Shown: piece by piece, positions 34,606 through 44,830 of the stretch
How positions within the stretch are numbered: position 1 is the stretch's first letter
How the letters are laid out: each line of letters opens with the position of its first letter
Origin: Cricetomys ansorgei
Taxonomy: Eukaryota > Chordata > Mammalia > Rodentia > Nesomyidae
Length of the DNA stretch: 64,000 nt
Assembly: GCA_026225945.1 (NCBI GenBank)
Contig: JAMJFZ010000690.1
Coordinates: forward strand, 62,001-126,000
Direction of reading: 5' to 3'
The notes under the pieces: generated by a model
What the model saw: only the letters and a program-made list of their open reading frames with translations
What the model was told of the DNA's origin: nothing
Databases searched by the model: none
Program-made: the position numbers and the translations under genes

Positions 34606-35250
34606 TGGCATTCATTAATTCTTTCAACAAATATTTGAGTGCCTAAAATGGGCCAGGGCAGGTAAACAACACTGAGTTCATGTTCTCATAGATCTTATAT
34701 TGTATGCAGGGAAAGGAAGCAGGAAGGGAGGGAGGGAGAAAAGGGCCAAGGAGCAAGGGAAAGGAGAAAAAAAGAGAAGGGAGGGAATTGGGCAGGGAGG
34801 GAAAGAGGGGGTGCGGATGTGGAGGAGGAGGAAAGGGGAGAGTCAGAGGAAGAGGGAAGAGAAAGAGAGGATGAAGGAATGAAGGGAGGAGGGGTGAAGA
34901 TGGAAATGTCACATGCTAAGAGCTTTGCAAAGTATTAAAATAGAGTGATATGTGAACAGTAGACAAAGACAGTGTCTGTAGGAGGCTGTGAAAATGACAG
35001 TCTTTCCTGCCCAAGGCATTCCAGGCCGAGGTATCAACTGGGATAAGTCTCTAAGGCTGGGTGGGTAGGCAGGCCCATGTGCTGGGGCAGGAAGGGCAGG
35101 GGCAGGATGTGGCAAATGTGATAGGGAGTGGGACCAGGGCAACCAAGCCTTTCTAAACAGGATTTAAGGCTTAGCCTTTAAAACAGGGGAGGAGCGTGGG
35201 CTGATCTTAGTTTGGAATAGATCCTTCTGACAATTTTGGTTTGTAGAGGG
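34606..35250 (-). mobile_element. L2-type LINE, antisense, split by polypurine tract
   Basis: 'tcattaattctttcaacaaatatttgagtgcct' and 'gttctcatagatcttatatt' match the reverse complement of the L2 3' end. Beyond the purine tract 'gcattccaggccgaggtatc', 'gtgctggggcagg' and 'aggatttaaggc' continue in the order of an old mammalian repeat that I take to be the same L2-like element. Confidence 0.5.
34715..34902 (+). repeat. Polypurine (GGAA/GGGA-rich) tract
   Basis: Almost pure purine for about 190 bp. It includes GGG-A-GGG-A-GGG-AGAAAA-GGG at 34726-34745, a canonical G-quadruplex pattern. Confidence 0.93.
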
Positions 35251-35439
35251 AGCAGAGAGCCTAGTTGGGAAATCCAGATGGTGACATTGTGAACTTGTTT
35301 GAAGGGCTTGCCTATACAACCCCTTTCCAGAGGCGATCAAACAGCTGAGCAATGTCCAAAGAGTGAGATCCAGACTGCCATTATTCTCTTGCTGGAGTTA
35401 ACTCCTGAAGGAGATCTAATAAACCAGGAAGGATGGAAG

Positions 35440-35560
35440 AAAAAATAAAGCCTTTGTCAATCAGTTTTTTTCATCGGTAAAATGGGTTTTATTAATGCAT
35501 GAATATTGTGGAATTGTCAATTGACAATCTATGAAAAGCTCTTAGCCTCAAGCAAATCTG
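35440..35560 (+). mobile_element. MIR 3' fragment
   Basis: 'cagtttttttcatcggtaaaatgggttttattaatg' and 'atgaaaagctcttagcctc' match the MIR 3' half (cagtttcctcatctgtaaaatggg…aaagcgcttagcac). It contains a 16-bp perfect palindrome. Confidence 0.5.
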
Positions 35561-35614
35561 CTGTTAAGTCATATAAATAGATCAAATACCCCACAGATGT
35601 GAGAAAGCAAAGAT

Positions 35615-35690
35615 TTCCTTTTCAATTTTTTAAAATTTTATTTATCTATTCTTTGATAATTTTATACATGTATTCATTGTACCCAATTGC
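35615..35690 (-). mobile_element. Possible L1 3'-end scrap, antisense
   Basis: 'aattttatttatctattctttgataattttatacatgtattcattgtac' resembles the reverse complement of a rodent L1 3' end (…gtatacatgtatgaaattctcaaagaat…). Short and tentative. Confidence 0.35.
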
Positions 35691-36009
35691 TCTGGAGACA
35701 AAATTGAGAGCTTTTTTGTGCTTGAGTTGAATGGCAAGGGACCACCCAGAGGCTGATTTTTTTCCTTATTCTTCAGTTTTGACGTCTTCTTACGTTCTTC
35801 TCATTTCTGTCGTACTGTTTTCGTTTGCTTTCAATTGTCTTCAAGAAAGATGGCACCCATTTGAACATATGCGTTGTGGTGATTTTTAGAATGATGAAAG
35901 AGTTCTGCACTCTTTATAAGCTAATAAAAATAATGAGAGAGAGATGGGGGAGGAGAGAGAGAGTCCTGCAGCCATCACTAATGCCTAATTAAAACATTTT
36001 CATCACTCT
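35691..36009. other. Unrecognised stretch with (GA)n patch
   Basis: About 320 bp with no family recognised apart from a GA-rich patch at about 35935-35962. Confidence 0.4.
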
Positions 36010-36235
36010 AACATGAAGCCCTGTATCCACAAGCAGTTCCTCCCCACCTCCCCTTCTCTACAGCCTGTGGCAACCACTAACTGCTTCCTGCCTCTCTGAA
36101 TTGGCCTCTTCTGGACTTTCCTATCAGTAGAATCGTAAACTATTTGTCATTTCCTGCCCTACTTCCTTCACTAGGCCTAATGTTTTCAAGGCTCATCCCT
36201 GCTATAATTTGCCTCCTATTGCTGAACTATATATC
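36010..36235. mobile_element. Old mammalian L1 (L1M) 3'-region fragment
   Basis: 'ctacagcctgtggcaaccactaactgc', 'cctctctgaattggcctcttctgg', 'gtagaatcgtaaactatttgtc' and 'gttttcaaggctcatccctgc' match a well-known block of old L1M elements (…ccctggcaaccaccattctac…ataagtggaatcatacagtatttgtcc…cttcaaggttcatccatg). Orientation relative to the L1 coding strand not settled. Confidence 0.6.
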
Positions 36236-36560
36236 TATATATTTTGTTCAAAACGGACCTTTTTTGCACAATAGTTATAGCAGATAGAAAACTATCCAAG
36301 TAAATTTTCCCAATCAAAATGAAGAATACGATAAAATGTAAGAAAAACCTAGCATAACCATAAGAAAAAATGGATAATATGAGTTCTGGCCAGAGTTTAT
36401 TGATGATTGCTCTTGCCTTAGAATGTATCATAAATAGAATATTCTGCTTTTGGTACTAACACAGTGCTACCGTAATTGCTCTAGTCTTCCTACCCCTTAA
36501 GAAAGTGTCTTTCTGGTTGTTAGTCCATTCCCCCCTATTCGTTCTCTTTAGTTTACAAGA

Positions 36561-36785
36561 AAACTGACAAACTATAGCCCATGGGCCAAATCTGGCTTGA
36601 GGAATACTTTTGTAATCAAACTTTTGTTAGATCATGGCCACACCCATTCATTTACATATTATCTGTAGCTGCTTTCACTTACCATAATAATGTTGAGTTG
36701 TGGCAAGGGAAATCATATGGTTCACAAAATCAAAGTTATTCATTATCTGGCCCTATATGTCCCAAAAATTTACTGAACCCTGGTC
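36561..36785 (+). mobile_element. hAT-Charlie-like MER element, near full length
   Basis: Begins 'aaactgacaaactatagcccatgggccaaatctggc', continues 'ttttgtaatcaaacttttgttagatcatggccacacccattcatttac' and ends 'tttactgaaccctgg'. This is the ~220-bp non-autonomous hAT element with a 'ggccaaatctggcc' core. Both terminal regions are present but mutated. Confidence 0.75.
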
Positions 36786-37730
36786 TAATGTCTGAGTGAA
36801 GATGAGAACCCAACATTTATTTGGTTCTAATCAGACTGATTTGTGGCTTATTGTAACTTCTCTGGGCTGGAGACACTCATTCACAAAACCATGAAGATGT
36901 TAGAAGTATTTGTGGAAATAATTTTTCCTCTATATGAGGGTAAAAATGTTATTTCAATGAAAAGTGATATTAGATTATTTCTTAATATTTTAGGACTATT
37001 GGTGAATGTAACTGCTACCTTGTGGATTATAAATGTCAAGTTACAACCACACATGCTCACATGCTGCCCAGGGCTGTACACAAGCATATCAAACTTGACA
37101 GTGGGTATGTTACTTATGCCTTCTTGAACTCAGGAATTTTTTGGTTCCCCGAAACTGCAGCTAAAAGCTTTGGAAACTGTCCACTTGATCTACTATTATG
37201 ATCTGGACTCACATACTTAGAGTCTTGTAATAAAAGCCAGACAACTTTCATGTCCTTGCCTCTTCACCTGCCAATACAAATTGTACCCTTTTATCTGGGC
37301 TGAGGCCTCAAAGCAACCTATTTGACTTACATGTTGCTTTCTTCCTCTCGGATTTGAATTGAAGAGTTAGTGGGGGAAACAACATAGTCTTTATGGTTAT
37401 ACCATCTTGTTTTCTGAACAAAACTGAAATATAATCTTATTTCAAAATGTGTTTCTTATAAAACTTAATAGTACTTGTCTTCTTGACCCAGTGGTCAAGT
37501 ACCCATGGCTCATGTTTCTTATGTGCCCATTCCCTTTAGGCTTCTATCTTCTCCGCTAGTCTATGAGCCTTCAAATGAAAATGACTCTTCTTTCACTGCT
37601 GAGTAGAGTGTGATACAAATTGAGGTACTACACAAAAGTCAGTTGAATCATTCCCTCATGTTTTAAACCTTTGAACATTCTCCTTCACGTGTGCTGTATT
37701 TTTCATCCATAAATTCTTCATATTAGCATC
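36786..37730. other. Unrecognised unique stretch
   Basis: About 940 bp. A 94-codon frame at 36843-37127 shows no family that I recognise and overlaps an equally long frame on the other strand, so I do not call it. Confidence 0.4.
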
Positions 37731-37870
37731 TTTTTTAAAATACTGAGTCTATGTTGTCTAGCCTGATGTGGAACTCACTACATAGCCTAGTGTGACCTCA
37801 AACTTTTTGTATCCCTGACTCAGCCACGTGATTCCTGGGGCTCTGTGTATGCACCACTGTTTCTGGTCAA
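37731..37870 (-). mobile_element. B1-related SINE, antisense, diverged
   Basis: 'tgttgtctagcctgatgtgg', 'actcactacatagcctagtg', 'gacctcaaactttttgtatcc', 'gtatgcaccactgtttctgg' is the reverse of an old B1/PB1 unit. Confidence 0.75.
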
Positions 37871-39060
37871 CATTGGTATTTTTAAATGATGATTTATTTC
37901 ATGAAATATTCTGTTTTTTTCTGCAGTGGTGATTATTTCCTATCCTTTAATCCATAAATTCAATTGTCATTAGCAAATCAACTGTGGGCCCTGTGGAAGA
38001 AGATATAAGATGCTTTCAGGTCAAGTGGAAGGTATTCAAAATATGAATACCCATGCATACATTTACTAAACATGATACATTTACTAAAAACGATTTGGTG
38101 TTGTGGAGGAAATAATATGAGGGGCAGGTGCTGTTGATTGAGGAGTATGAATGTCAGAATGCTGACTGGAAAATTCCTGTTGAAGGAGCTGTTCCTATAA
38201 ATGAGGCAAAATTAAGGGAATGTAGGAATACACTGATTTGCCTGCATGGAGGGAAAGGGGACAGAATGTGACACTGAGGCTTAGTTAAAACTGGTGTTCT
38301 GATGCTACTGGAGAGAAGCTGTACCCAGACGGGCACCCAAATAAGAAAAGGAGTGAAAACACCTGGGTATCTACCCTTCTAACTCTTCCTGAGGTTCTCC
38401 AGTGACTGAGATCAACACAGAGCCAAACAGAAGGGGGGTAGAATCACATAGAGAGTTCATGGGAAGAGAGCAAGATAGAGGGCTACACAATGGGTAATGG
38501 AAGCAAATCATGGAAAGAAGTGAAAAGTCTTTCCTGGGAGTACTGTTGAAGTTATGCGATGACCCATAATGGGTCAAAGGTCAAGAGAGGAGCTTTGCAG
38601 TTAGAGGGAGAAAACTATGTGAAGTCTTTGTGCTAGGAAAAAACAACTTAGGGAACATAGTAGCTAAAGAAGAGGGAACAAGGTTGGAGTGAAGGGGACA
38701 TGATTCATGTCATGGACACCTTGTGTATGTTGATGCCAATTCAAATGTTAACCCTAGTGCTGTGACTGCAGCCTTCTGGGAGGATAAGATGACAAGGATA
38801 CAGTTAAGCATGGGGCAGAATAATGGTCAGCTATTTCATGATAATAGATAATCTTCCACTTTGGCTAATTATGTGCTATTATCCTAGTTTTAGGAAAGTT
38901 ATATCTTAATCTCACAGACATATATAGGTTTGAGCACTTACATATATACAAGTAGTCTAATATTTTTAATTTTTTGAGTGTCATGGAACTATAAACTCCT
39001 TTAGCTTAATAGGCATAAACATCTTTCAAAATCTGGAAGACATTAAATATCTTAGCCAAG
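37871..39060. other. Unrecognised stretch
   Basis: About 1.2 kb, purine-rich between 38100 and 38700. It includes a short imperfect direct repeat 'atacatttactaaa' at 38048-38076. No family recognised. Confidence 0.35.
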
Positions 39061-39195
39061 TATTTCTCAGTCTTGGCACTATTGGCATTTTGCTCCTGAG
39101 ATTTCTATGCTGTGCTTGGTTTGCCTTGTCCGTTATATGAAATTTAGCATCACCCCAGGCCTCTAGTTCTTGATGCCAGGAGCATCCTTCCTTTC
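39061..39195 (-). mobile_element. MER20-like hAT fragment, antisense
   Basis: 'tttctcagtcttggcactattggcatttt' and 'tagcatcaccccaggcctctagttcttgatgcc' correspond to the reverse complement of the MER20-like copy at 33.5 kb. Confidence 0.65.
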
Positions 39196-39201
39196 TGAAA
39201 A

Positions 39202-39203
<2 letters not shown>

Positions 39204-39252
<49 letters not shown>
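39204..39252. repeat. (AT)n microsatellite
   Basis: About 24 uninterrupted AT units. Self-complementary, able to extrude. Confidence 0.97.
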
Positions 39253-39254
<2 letters not shown>

Positions 39255-39600
39255 CTAAATATATGAATACAGCTTTCTCAGTTGTTTAGTGTTACTTGTA
39301 TGTATATATTATCAGAGGTGACCACTTGGTATTAGATAACCAATTAATGTGTTCTTCCCTGTGGTAGACTATTTTTCCCTTTCTCCCTCCCTTCCTTAGT
39401 TGCCTCCAGTTCTTTATCTAGGGATGGGGCCTGTGAAAGTTCCCCTTTCCTGTTAGCATTTTTTCTGGTATTACCCTTGTTCAGGTCTTGTATATTTTTA
39501 ACATTGCTTTTTTGGGTATATTTCTGAAAAATCCTTAATTATGAAAAAATGCCTTTCCATATTTCTTTTTGATTTTGTTGTTTTGTTTCTTCTTGTGTTA
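39253..39600. other. Unrecognised stretch
   Basis: About 350 bp, T-rich, nothing recognised. Confidence 0.4.
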
Positions 39601-39627
39601 CTGGTTGGTTGGTTGGTTGGTTGGTTT
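39601..39627 (+). repeat. (TTGG)n tract at B1 tail
   Basis: Five to six GGTT units stand where the poly-A tail of the adjacent antisense B1 would be. Confidence 0.9.
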
Positions 39628-39764
39628 GTTGATTAGAGACACTTTTTCAGACTGGCCTGGAATTCTCTATGTAATCCAGGGTGGTCTTCAGTTCATGGCA
39701 ATTCTCATGCTGCAGGCTTTCTAAGTGCTAGGATTATGGGCATGATTTACCACCCCTGATGCCT
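39628..39764 (-). mobile_element. B1 SINE, antisense
   Basis: 'agactggcctggaattctctatgtaatccaggg', 'cttctaagtgctaggattatggg' and 'taccacccctgatgcc' form the reverse of a B1. The tail side carries TTGG repeats. Confidence 0.85.
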
Positions 39765-39818
39765 TTTCTTCAATAGGATGTTTTTTTTTTCCTTCTTAAA
39801 ATAATTCTAAGTTTGAGG

Positions 39819-39898
39819 TTAGAGATAAGTAGTTCAGTGATAAGAAATTGGCTAACCATATTTGAGAATTAAGTCCCATCTTCAGCATTGCAAGCGAT
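39819..39898 (+). mobile_element. Degenerate tRNA-derived SINE (ID-like)
   Basis: 'gttagagataagtagttcagtgataag', 'ctaaccatatttgagaattaagtcccatcttcagca' follow an ID/B2 head. Heavily mutated. Confidence 0.4.
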
Positions 39899-40529
39899 CA
39901 TAATTATATATTTGATTACAACTAGTGCATTGAAACACTCTTGTTAGAAATTATTAGAACTAACAAAAGTATTTAAAGTTGCTCTATGAAAACAATCTCC
40001 ACCATCATCATCACTAGCTTTGGCTTTGCTCAAGAGAAACATGACAGTCTGGTGTTTAAGTCCTTTTCTATGCTTTCACATTTATTTGCTTTATTATGGC
40101 ATTTTTCTTCTATCTTAATATTTTACTTTTACTATTATGTTCTAATAAATGGTAGATTATTAAGATAAATAGGTTTTTTTTCTTAGACATACCACCATAT
40201 TAGTTGTTATTTGTCCACAGTATTCTTTCATTTTTCCAACCATTTTAGAACAGATTAAGACGAGTATATACTTGATACATCAAGTATATCATATTTAGAT
40301 CTTTGACCCTTCTTGAATCATGATTCTCTTTCATCATTGCACTGTCAGTCAACCTAAAAATTTTGAAAATGCAATTCATCAGAGAAGTTGGCATTGGTGT
40401 TAGTTGCTGAGTTCTCATAATGAAAGGCACACAACAAGTTTTCAATAGAGTTTAACATTCAGTTTTTCAAATCTAATGTGAATACTGCCATTCCTGTTGT
40501 TAAAAAGTAACACATTTTCCAATCATTTT
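39899..40529. other. Unrecognised stretch with inverted repeat
   Basis: About 630 bp, AT-rich. Contains an 11-bp perfect inverted repeat with a 2-bp loop at 40266-40289 (ATATACTTGAT / ATCAAGTATAT). Nothing else recognised. Confidence 0.4.
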
Positions 40530-40840
40530 TGTGTAGTAGTACTCTTACTGAGTGGCTCAGCAAGGAGACACGGAGGCATTTTCATACGTGCAAACTCTTC
40601 CCTCAGCAGAGAACCACGACCCTGGCCAGCACTATACTGGACAGTCGAACCCCAAGCATCTAAACTTGGGTGTTTTTATTGATACAGAACTTCTCAGGTG
40701 CAGATCATTAGCAATCAAACATCCCCCTCCCCACAGAAATCCAACACCTGCAGACAATACAAAACACCAAGATATAGGATAGCCCCTCACTCAACAGTGC
40801 ATAAAACATTTTATATATACCTAAAATAAACTCTATAACA
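40530..40840 (-). mobile_element. Solo ERVK-like LTR, antisense
   Basis: Same family as the inverted LTR pair at 31 kb: 'cgaaccccaagcatctaaac', 'tttttattgata' (reverse of the polyadenylation signal), 'gcagatcattagcaatcaaacatccccc'. Reads TG at 40840 and CA at 40530 on the minus strand, 311 bp. There is no internal sequence or PBS next to it, so it is a solo LTR. Flanking 6-mers (catttt, cttttg) do not match well. Confidence 0.75.
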
Positions 40841-41949
40841 CTTTTGCGTGGCAGCATTGTCAAGCGTGAGTTTGGGGAATTGTATTTGTGAGTCAGTGTG
40901 GGTATGTAATCGCTATAAAAGTCTAATGACGTTTGCTACACTGATGGTAGAATATACTTATTAACCACCTTAGTGTTTGGTTTGGTGTGGTTAATTTCAT
41001 GTATTTTAATTTCATAACTATGTTAAAACAGGATCAAGTATGGGAACGCTGAATTAAAGCAGAGTGAATTGAATTTTTTCTTCTCATCTTTTCCATAAAA
41101 ATAAGCATTTTTCACAAAATATTGATTCATTCAGAAGTCTAAAATCTTGCATGAGATTAATGGAAAGCTCTGTTATACAAAGCAAAAATATGCTTCTGCC
41201 TGTAAGAGTGCCATCCAAAAAAAAAAAAAAGCTACAAGTCTGTTTTTAATCTCACATTTAGTTAAGGAACAGTTCTGATGGAGGTAGAGAATTGCCAAAG
41301 GAAAATGCTTTCCTGCTGCTAAAGAAATGATGAGGCAGGCAGTGGGTTTATTTTTATAACAATGTGTTTTGATCCTGTGACAAATGTTTCACCATAGCCT
41401 TAACATTTTTCCTATTCTAAACTAAATTGTGTATGTTAACATTCTGATCTGTCTCAACTTCTAAGAATACTAAGATGTATTGTTGGTGTGGAGGACTTTT
41501 CTCTCTAGTTTCCTGTAAGTTTAACTCAATTACATGGTTGCTGAGTGTTTCCCATTTGCAAAGTACCAGCTAGTGTACTGTCTGTCATACAAAGATGGTT
41601 AAACCAACAGCTCTGTATCAGGAAGAAGGTGAAACTACTCCCTAAATAATTTAGGTACAAAGAAGAGGGCAATGAATTCTATAAAACAAACAAACATAGA
41701 AACTGGAAAATGCTAAAAAAAAAAAAAAAAAAGGAGACCAAGGAGGGAAATAAATTTAAATAAGGATGATCCTGTAAGCCTTGGAGAACAGAGGAATAGG
41801 ACTTACATTCAGATATGGGTAACATGTGATATATTGCTGTGAGGGTCCTGGGCTGGAAAAACATGTCTAGAAGGACTGAAAAGGTTGAAATACAGCACAA
41901 ATATGACGACATTGTGGCTGTCTACTTAAGGATTTAATGCTGAGACCAG
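40841..41949. other. Unrecognised stretch with A-runs
   Basis: About 1.1 kb with A-runs at 41218-41231 and 41714-41732. A weak L2-like look at 41540-41600 is not enough to call. Confidence 0.35.
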
Positions 41950-42090
41950 ACCTATGCTATCCAATATCACAACAGGTAGCAACATGTAACTGTTTAGATT
42001 TATGTTAAAAGAAACAAAACTAAATATTCAGTCCTTCGGCCACACTAGACACATGTTAAATGCTTAATTTAGGCACCAGGAGGAGATACT
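41950..42090 (+). mobile_element. hAT-Charlie-like MER element
   Basis: 'cctatgctatccaatatcac', 'acatgtaactgtttagattta', 'attcagtccttcggccacactagacacatgttaaatgct' match the family with consensus 'tccaatatggtagccactagccacatgtggc…cagttcctcagtcgcactagccacatttcaagtgctc'. Confidence 0.65.
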
Positions 42091-42139
42091 GTGGTGGAGG
42101 GAAAGATAGAAAGATTACTGAACATTGAATTTCACATTT

Positions 42140-42300
42140 TTGCACTTACCTGGAGGTATGTTAAAATACCAGTTTCTAGGATCCACCCCTTAGAAGGTCT
42201 TCTATAGTAGGTCTGGGATGAGGCCTGAAGTTCTGCTTTTCTAGCAAGCTTGCAAGTGATGCCTATGTTGTCAGGCTGGAGACCTCACTGTGAGTAGCTT
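42140..42300 (+). mobile_element. MER5A-like hAT element
   Basis: 'cttacctggaggtatgttaaaataccag', 'atccaccccttagaaggt', 'gtaggtctgggatgaggcctgaagttctgc' and 'caagtgatgcctatgttg' follow MER5A. Confidence 0.65.
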
Positions 42301-42436
42301 CACAAGTGAATACTACCCTAAACTTTCAATTTTATTATAGACCAATATGCACAGTTTTCAGAAGTAAAAATGAATTAGGACAAAAAGTATCTGAAAATTA
42401 TTTAAACAATACAAAATTAAAAGCCAGTAAATTCCA

Positions 42437-42456
42437 TGTGTGTGTGTGTGTGTGTA
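42437..42456 (+). repeat. Short (TG)n run
   Basis: About ten TG units following 'aaattcca'. Confidence 0.85.
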
Positions 42457-42579
42457 TAGATTTCAATAACTACAGTCAGAAAATGTTTAAGAAAATTTTA
42501 GGGAAGTTTCTAAATCTTCAATCTCTCTGTGCATGTGTATAATGTCTATGTGTGTATTTGTGTCTGTGAGAAAGAAAGA

Positions 42580-42857
42580 GATGTGCATGTGAATACTGGT
42601 TTCCACTTGTTACAGTATGTGGTAATCAAATAGTAAATCTGGCTGTTGGTCTTTGGATTCCAGCTTATCTAAGGCAGTCTCTCTTTTTGTCCTCTGTGTA
42701 CAGTAGGTTACCTGGCCTTTGAGGTTTCAGGAACTTTCCTGTTACCATCTCTTATTTTTTTGGAGTGCCACTTTCTATAAGTTCTGGAGATTCTAACTCA
42801 GATCTTAATACTTGTATAGTAGATGCTTTACCCATTGAACTCTCTATCCAAGACCCT
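42580..42857 (-). mobile_element. B4-like composite SINE, antisense, diverged
   Basis: The right end 'tttacccattgaactctctatcc' is the reverse of a tRNA-like head. The middle 'ggcagtctctctttttgtcctctg' and 'gttacctggcctttgaggttt' are in the place of the B1-like half. The order matches the better preserved copy at 58.6 kb. Confidence 0.5.
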
Positions 42858-43179
42858 TATTCTCCATTTCTTTATAGCTCTGCATCATAAATCATACCAA
42901 GAGGTTCATAGACAACATTGGTCTATAGACCACACTGTTTAGTTTGAATATCAACTTGAAAATTCTGCACTTCAGGCTGTTTATAATAGCAATTTCTCAC
43001 GGCTTTTGAGTCATGTTTAAAAAGCAATGGTAAAATCCAGAGTATAAAAAGAGAAATGAAGTGCCAATGGAGATGGCATACTTCCCAACTAGGGAAATTG
43101 ATTCCAAGGCCATGACAAATCCAGGCAGAAAGAAGTAACTGTGGCAGACAGGAAAAGTCAGATGCCAAGTACATTGAGA
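42858..43179. other. Unrecognised stretch
   Basis: About 320 bp, nothing recognised. Confidence 0.4.
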
Positions 43180-43310
43180 TCATAGAGTCAACAGGATTGG
43201 GCAGCTAATTGGATGTGGAGAGTGAGGAAAGGAGAGACTTAATGATGATGTAAAGTTTCAGTCCTGAGAAAGTGGGATGGTGGCAATGGGCGTCACCAAA
43301 ATAGGAAACA
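43180..43310 (-). mobile_element. Possible L2-like fragment
   Basis: 'gctaattggatgtggagagtgagg', 'ggagagacttaatgatgatg' and 'gggatggtggcaatgg' resemble a block (…gattggatgtggggtgtgagagaaag…gaggatgactcc…) that I associate with old mammalian LINE repeats on this strand. Confidence 0.3.
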
Positions 43311-43921
43311 TACAAGCACCTAAATTACTTTTCAATGAGGCCTACATTCCAACCCTTTTGAGTTCTCTAACATTAGATATGCACTCCACGCACGTGTGTG
43401 GTTTTTCTCTAGGATCTTAATGGATTCCTGTTAGAGGGCTGTACATACGTATTCATATCAGAAAGGCGTCCTGTTGGATGAGGGACTCATACAAAGATAA
43501 TTTGTGTGTGAGAGGAGCATTCAAATGTGGGCAGATTAGTAATATTCTATCAACCCAAAGTAGTAAGAAAGGCACTGTATGAATTACAGACTTAGGAGTA
43601 ATCCAGACCTCTTTAAACACTTTGAGAACTTACTGACATGTATCACCAATTATTCTAAATATTACTATCCTCATTTACACGTGCACTTTAGTATTGGAAG
43701 TCATTGCATGAGAACTATTTTAAATCTACAAAAATAACTGATGAGATTACCTCCGAAATTAATAGACACTACAGAATGTTGAGACCAATTCCCATAATGT
43801 CAAACAAGCAGATTTTATTTTCAGATGTAAATCTTACTTCTTATGCTTTTACAAAAGTTGGAAATTAAATATTTAATTCTTATATTTCCAAAAATTCATA
43901 TGTTCAGAAAATAATATGCAG
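43311..43921. other. Unrecognised stretch
   Basis: About 610 bp, nothing recognised. Confidence 0.4.
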
Positions 43922-44365
43922 GTGGGGTTTTTGAGAGACGATATTATACCTATAAAGTCTCACCAATATGACTGCCCAAATATGAGCTGAACAAAGACGA
44001 TGCCAATAGACGTGCAAATGTGACAAGGAAAGCCCACTAGGCCTCAACCCTACCCAAAGAACCATAGGCAACTAAGGAATACTGAGAGTAGAAGAAATAG
44101 TCTTCCCCAGGGGACAACACACCACTTGGTTATCCAATACAAAATATTTATCCTTGAAAACATACATACAAATAACATTATATGGACTGATCAGGCTATA
44201 TTTAGGAATATATATATATATATATATATAATGTATATACATATAAACATGTAATAACATTTAGTGAAAAAAGTGGCTATGAATTTGAAGGAGAGCAGGG
44301 TTGGGGCATATGGGAGGGTTTGGAGGGTGAAAAGGAAGGGAAGAAATGTAATTATTGATGACTTC
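43922..44365 (+). mobile_element. Lx-type L1 3'UTR, sense
   Basis: 'taaagtctcaccaatatgac', 'gagctgaacaaagacgatgcc', 'ccccaggggacaacacaccacttggttatccaatac' and 'gggcatatgggagggtttggagggtg' are typical of old rodent L1 (Lx) 3'UTRs. An AT repeat has grown inside it at 44208-44231. No coding part remains. Confidence 0.75.
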
Positions 44366-44671
44366 TCCATTAATAAATATTCCTGGTAAATTATCAATTA
44401 TTCCTTCTCTGATAGAAAGGGAGTCATTCTTACAAATTGCATTTTCCCTTACGAAACAGAAGTTTTTCTTACAAAAATGGTAAAATCTTTTTTTCCCAAG
44501 CTACCCCTATATCTGATGCTTCTCAAAATGAAAATCTCAAAGTAATCTTTAGGCAAAGGGGACTTTTGGCATGGCATATCCTGGTCTCATAAAGTCATGG
44601 TTTGAGATGGAATAGTCTGGTCTCCTAAAATAATACTTTCACAGTTTTCAGGGATTAGAGCATGAACGTCA

Positions 44672-44830
44672 TGTCAGGCATAGTGGTGCATGCCTTTAAT
44701 CCCAGCACTTGGGAGACAGAGGCAGTCTGATCTCTGTGAGTTTGAGGCCAATCTGGTCTACATACTGAGTTCCTGGAAGTCAGAGCTACATTGTGAGACC
44801 CTGTCTCAAACAACAGCAATAAAACAAAAA
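44672..44830 (+). mobile_element. B1 SINE, near full length
   Basis: 'caggcatagtggtgcatgcc', 'taatcccagcacttgggag', 'ctctgtgagtttgaggcc', 'ctggtctacatactgagttcc', 'gagaccctgtctcaaac' with an A-rich tail. Confidence 0.95.
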
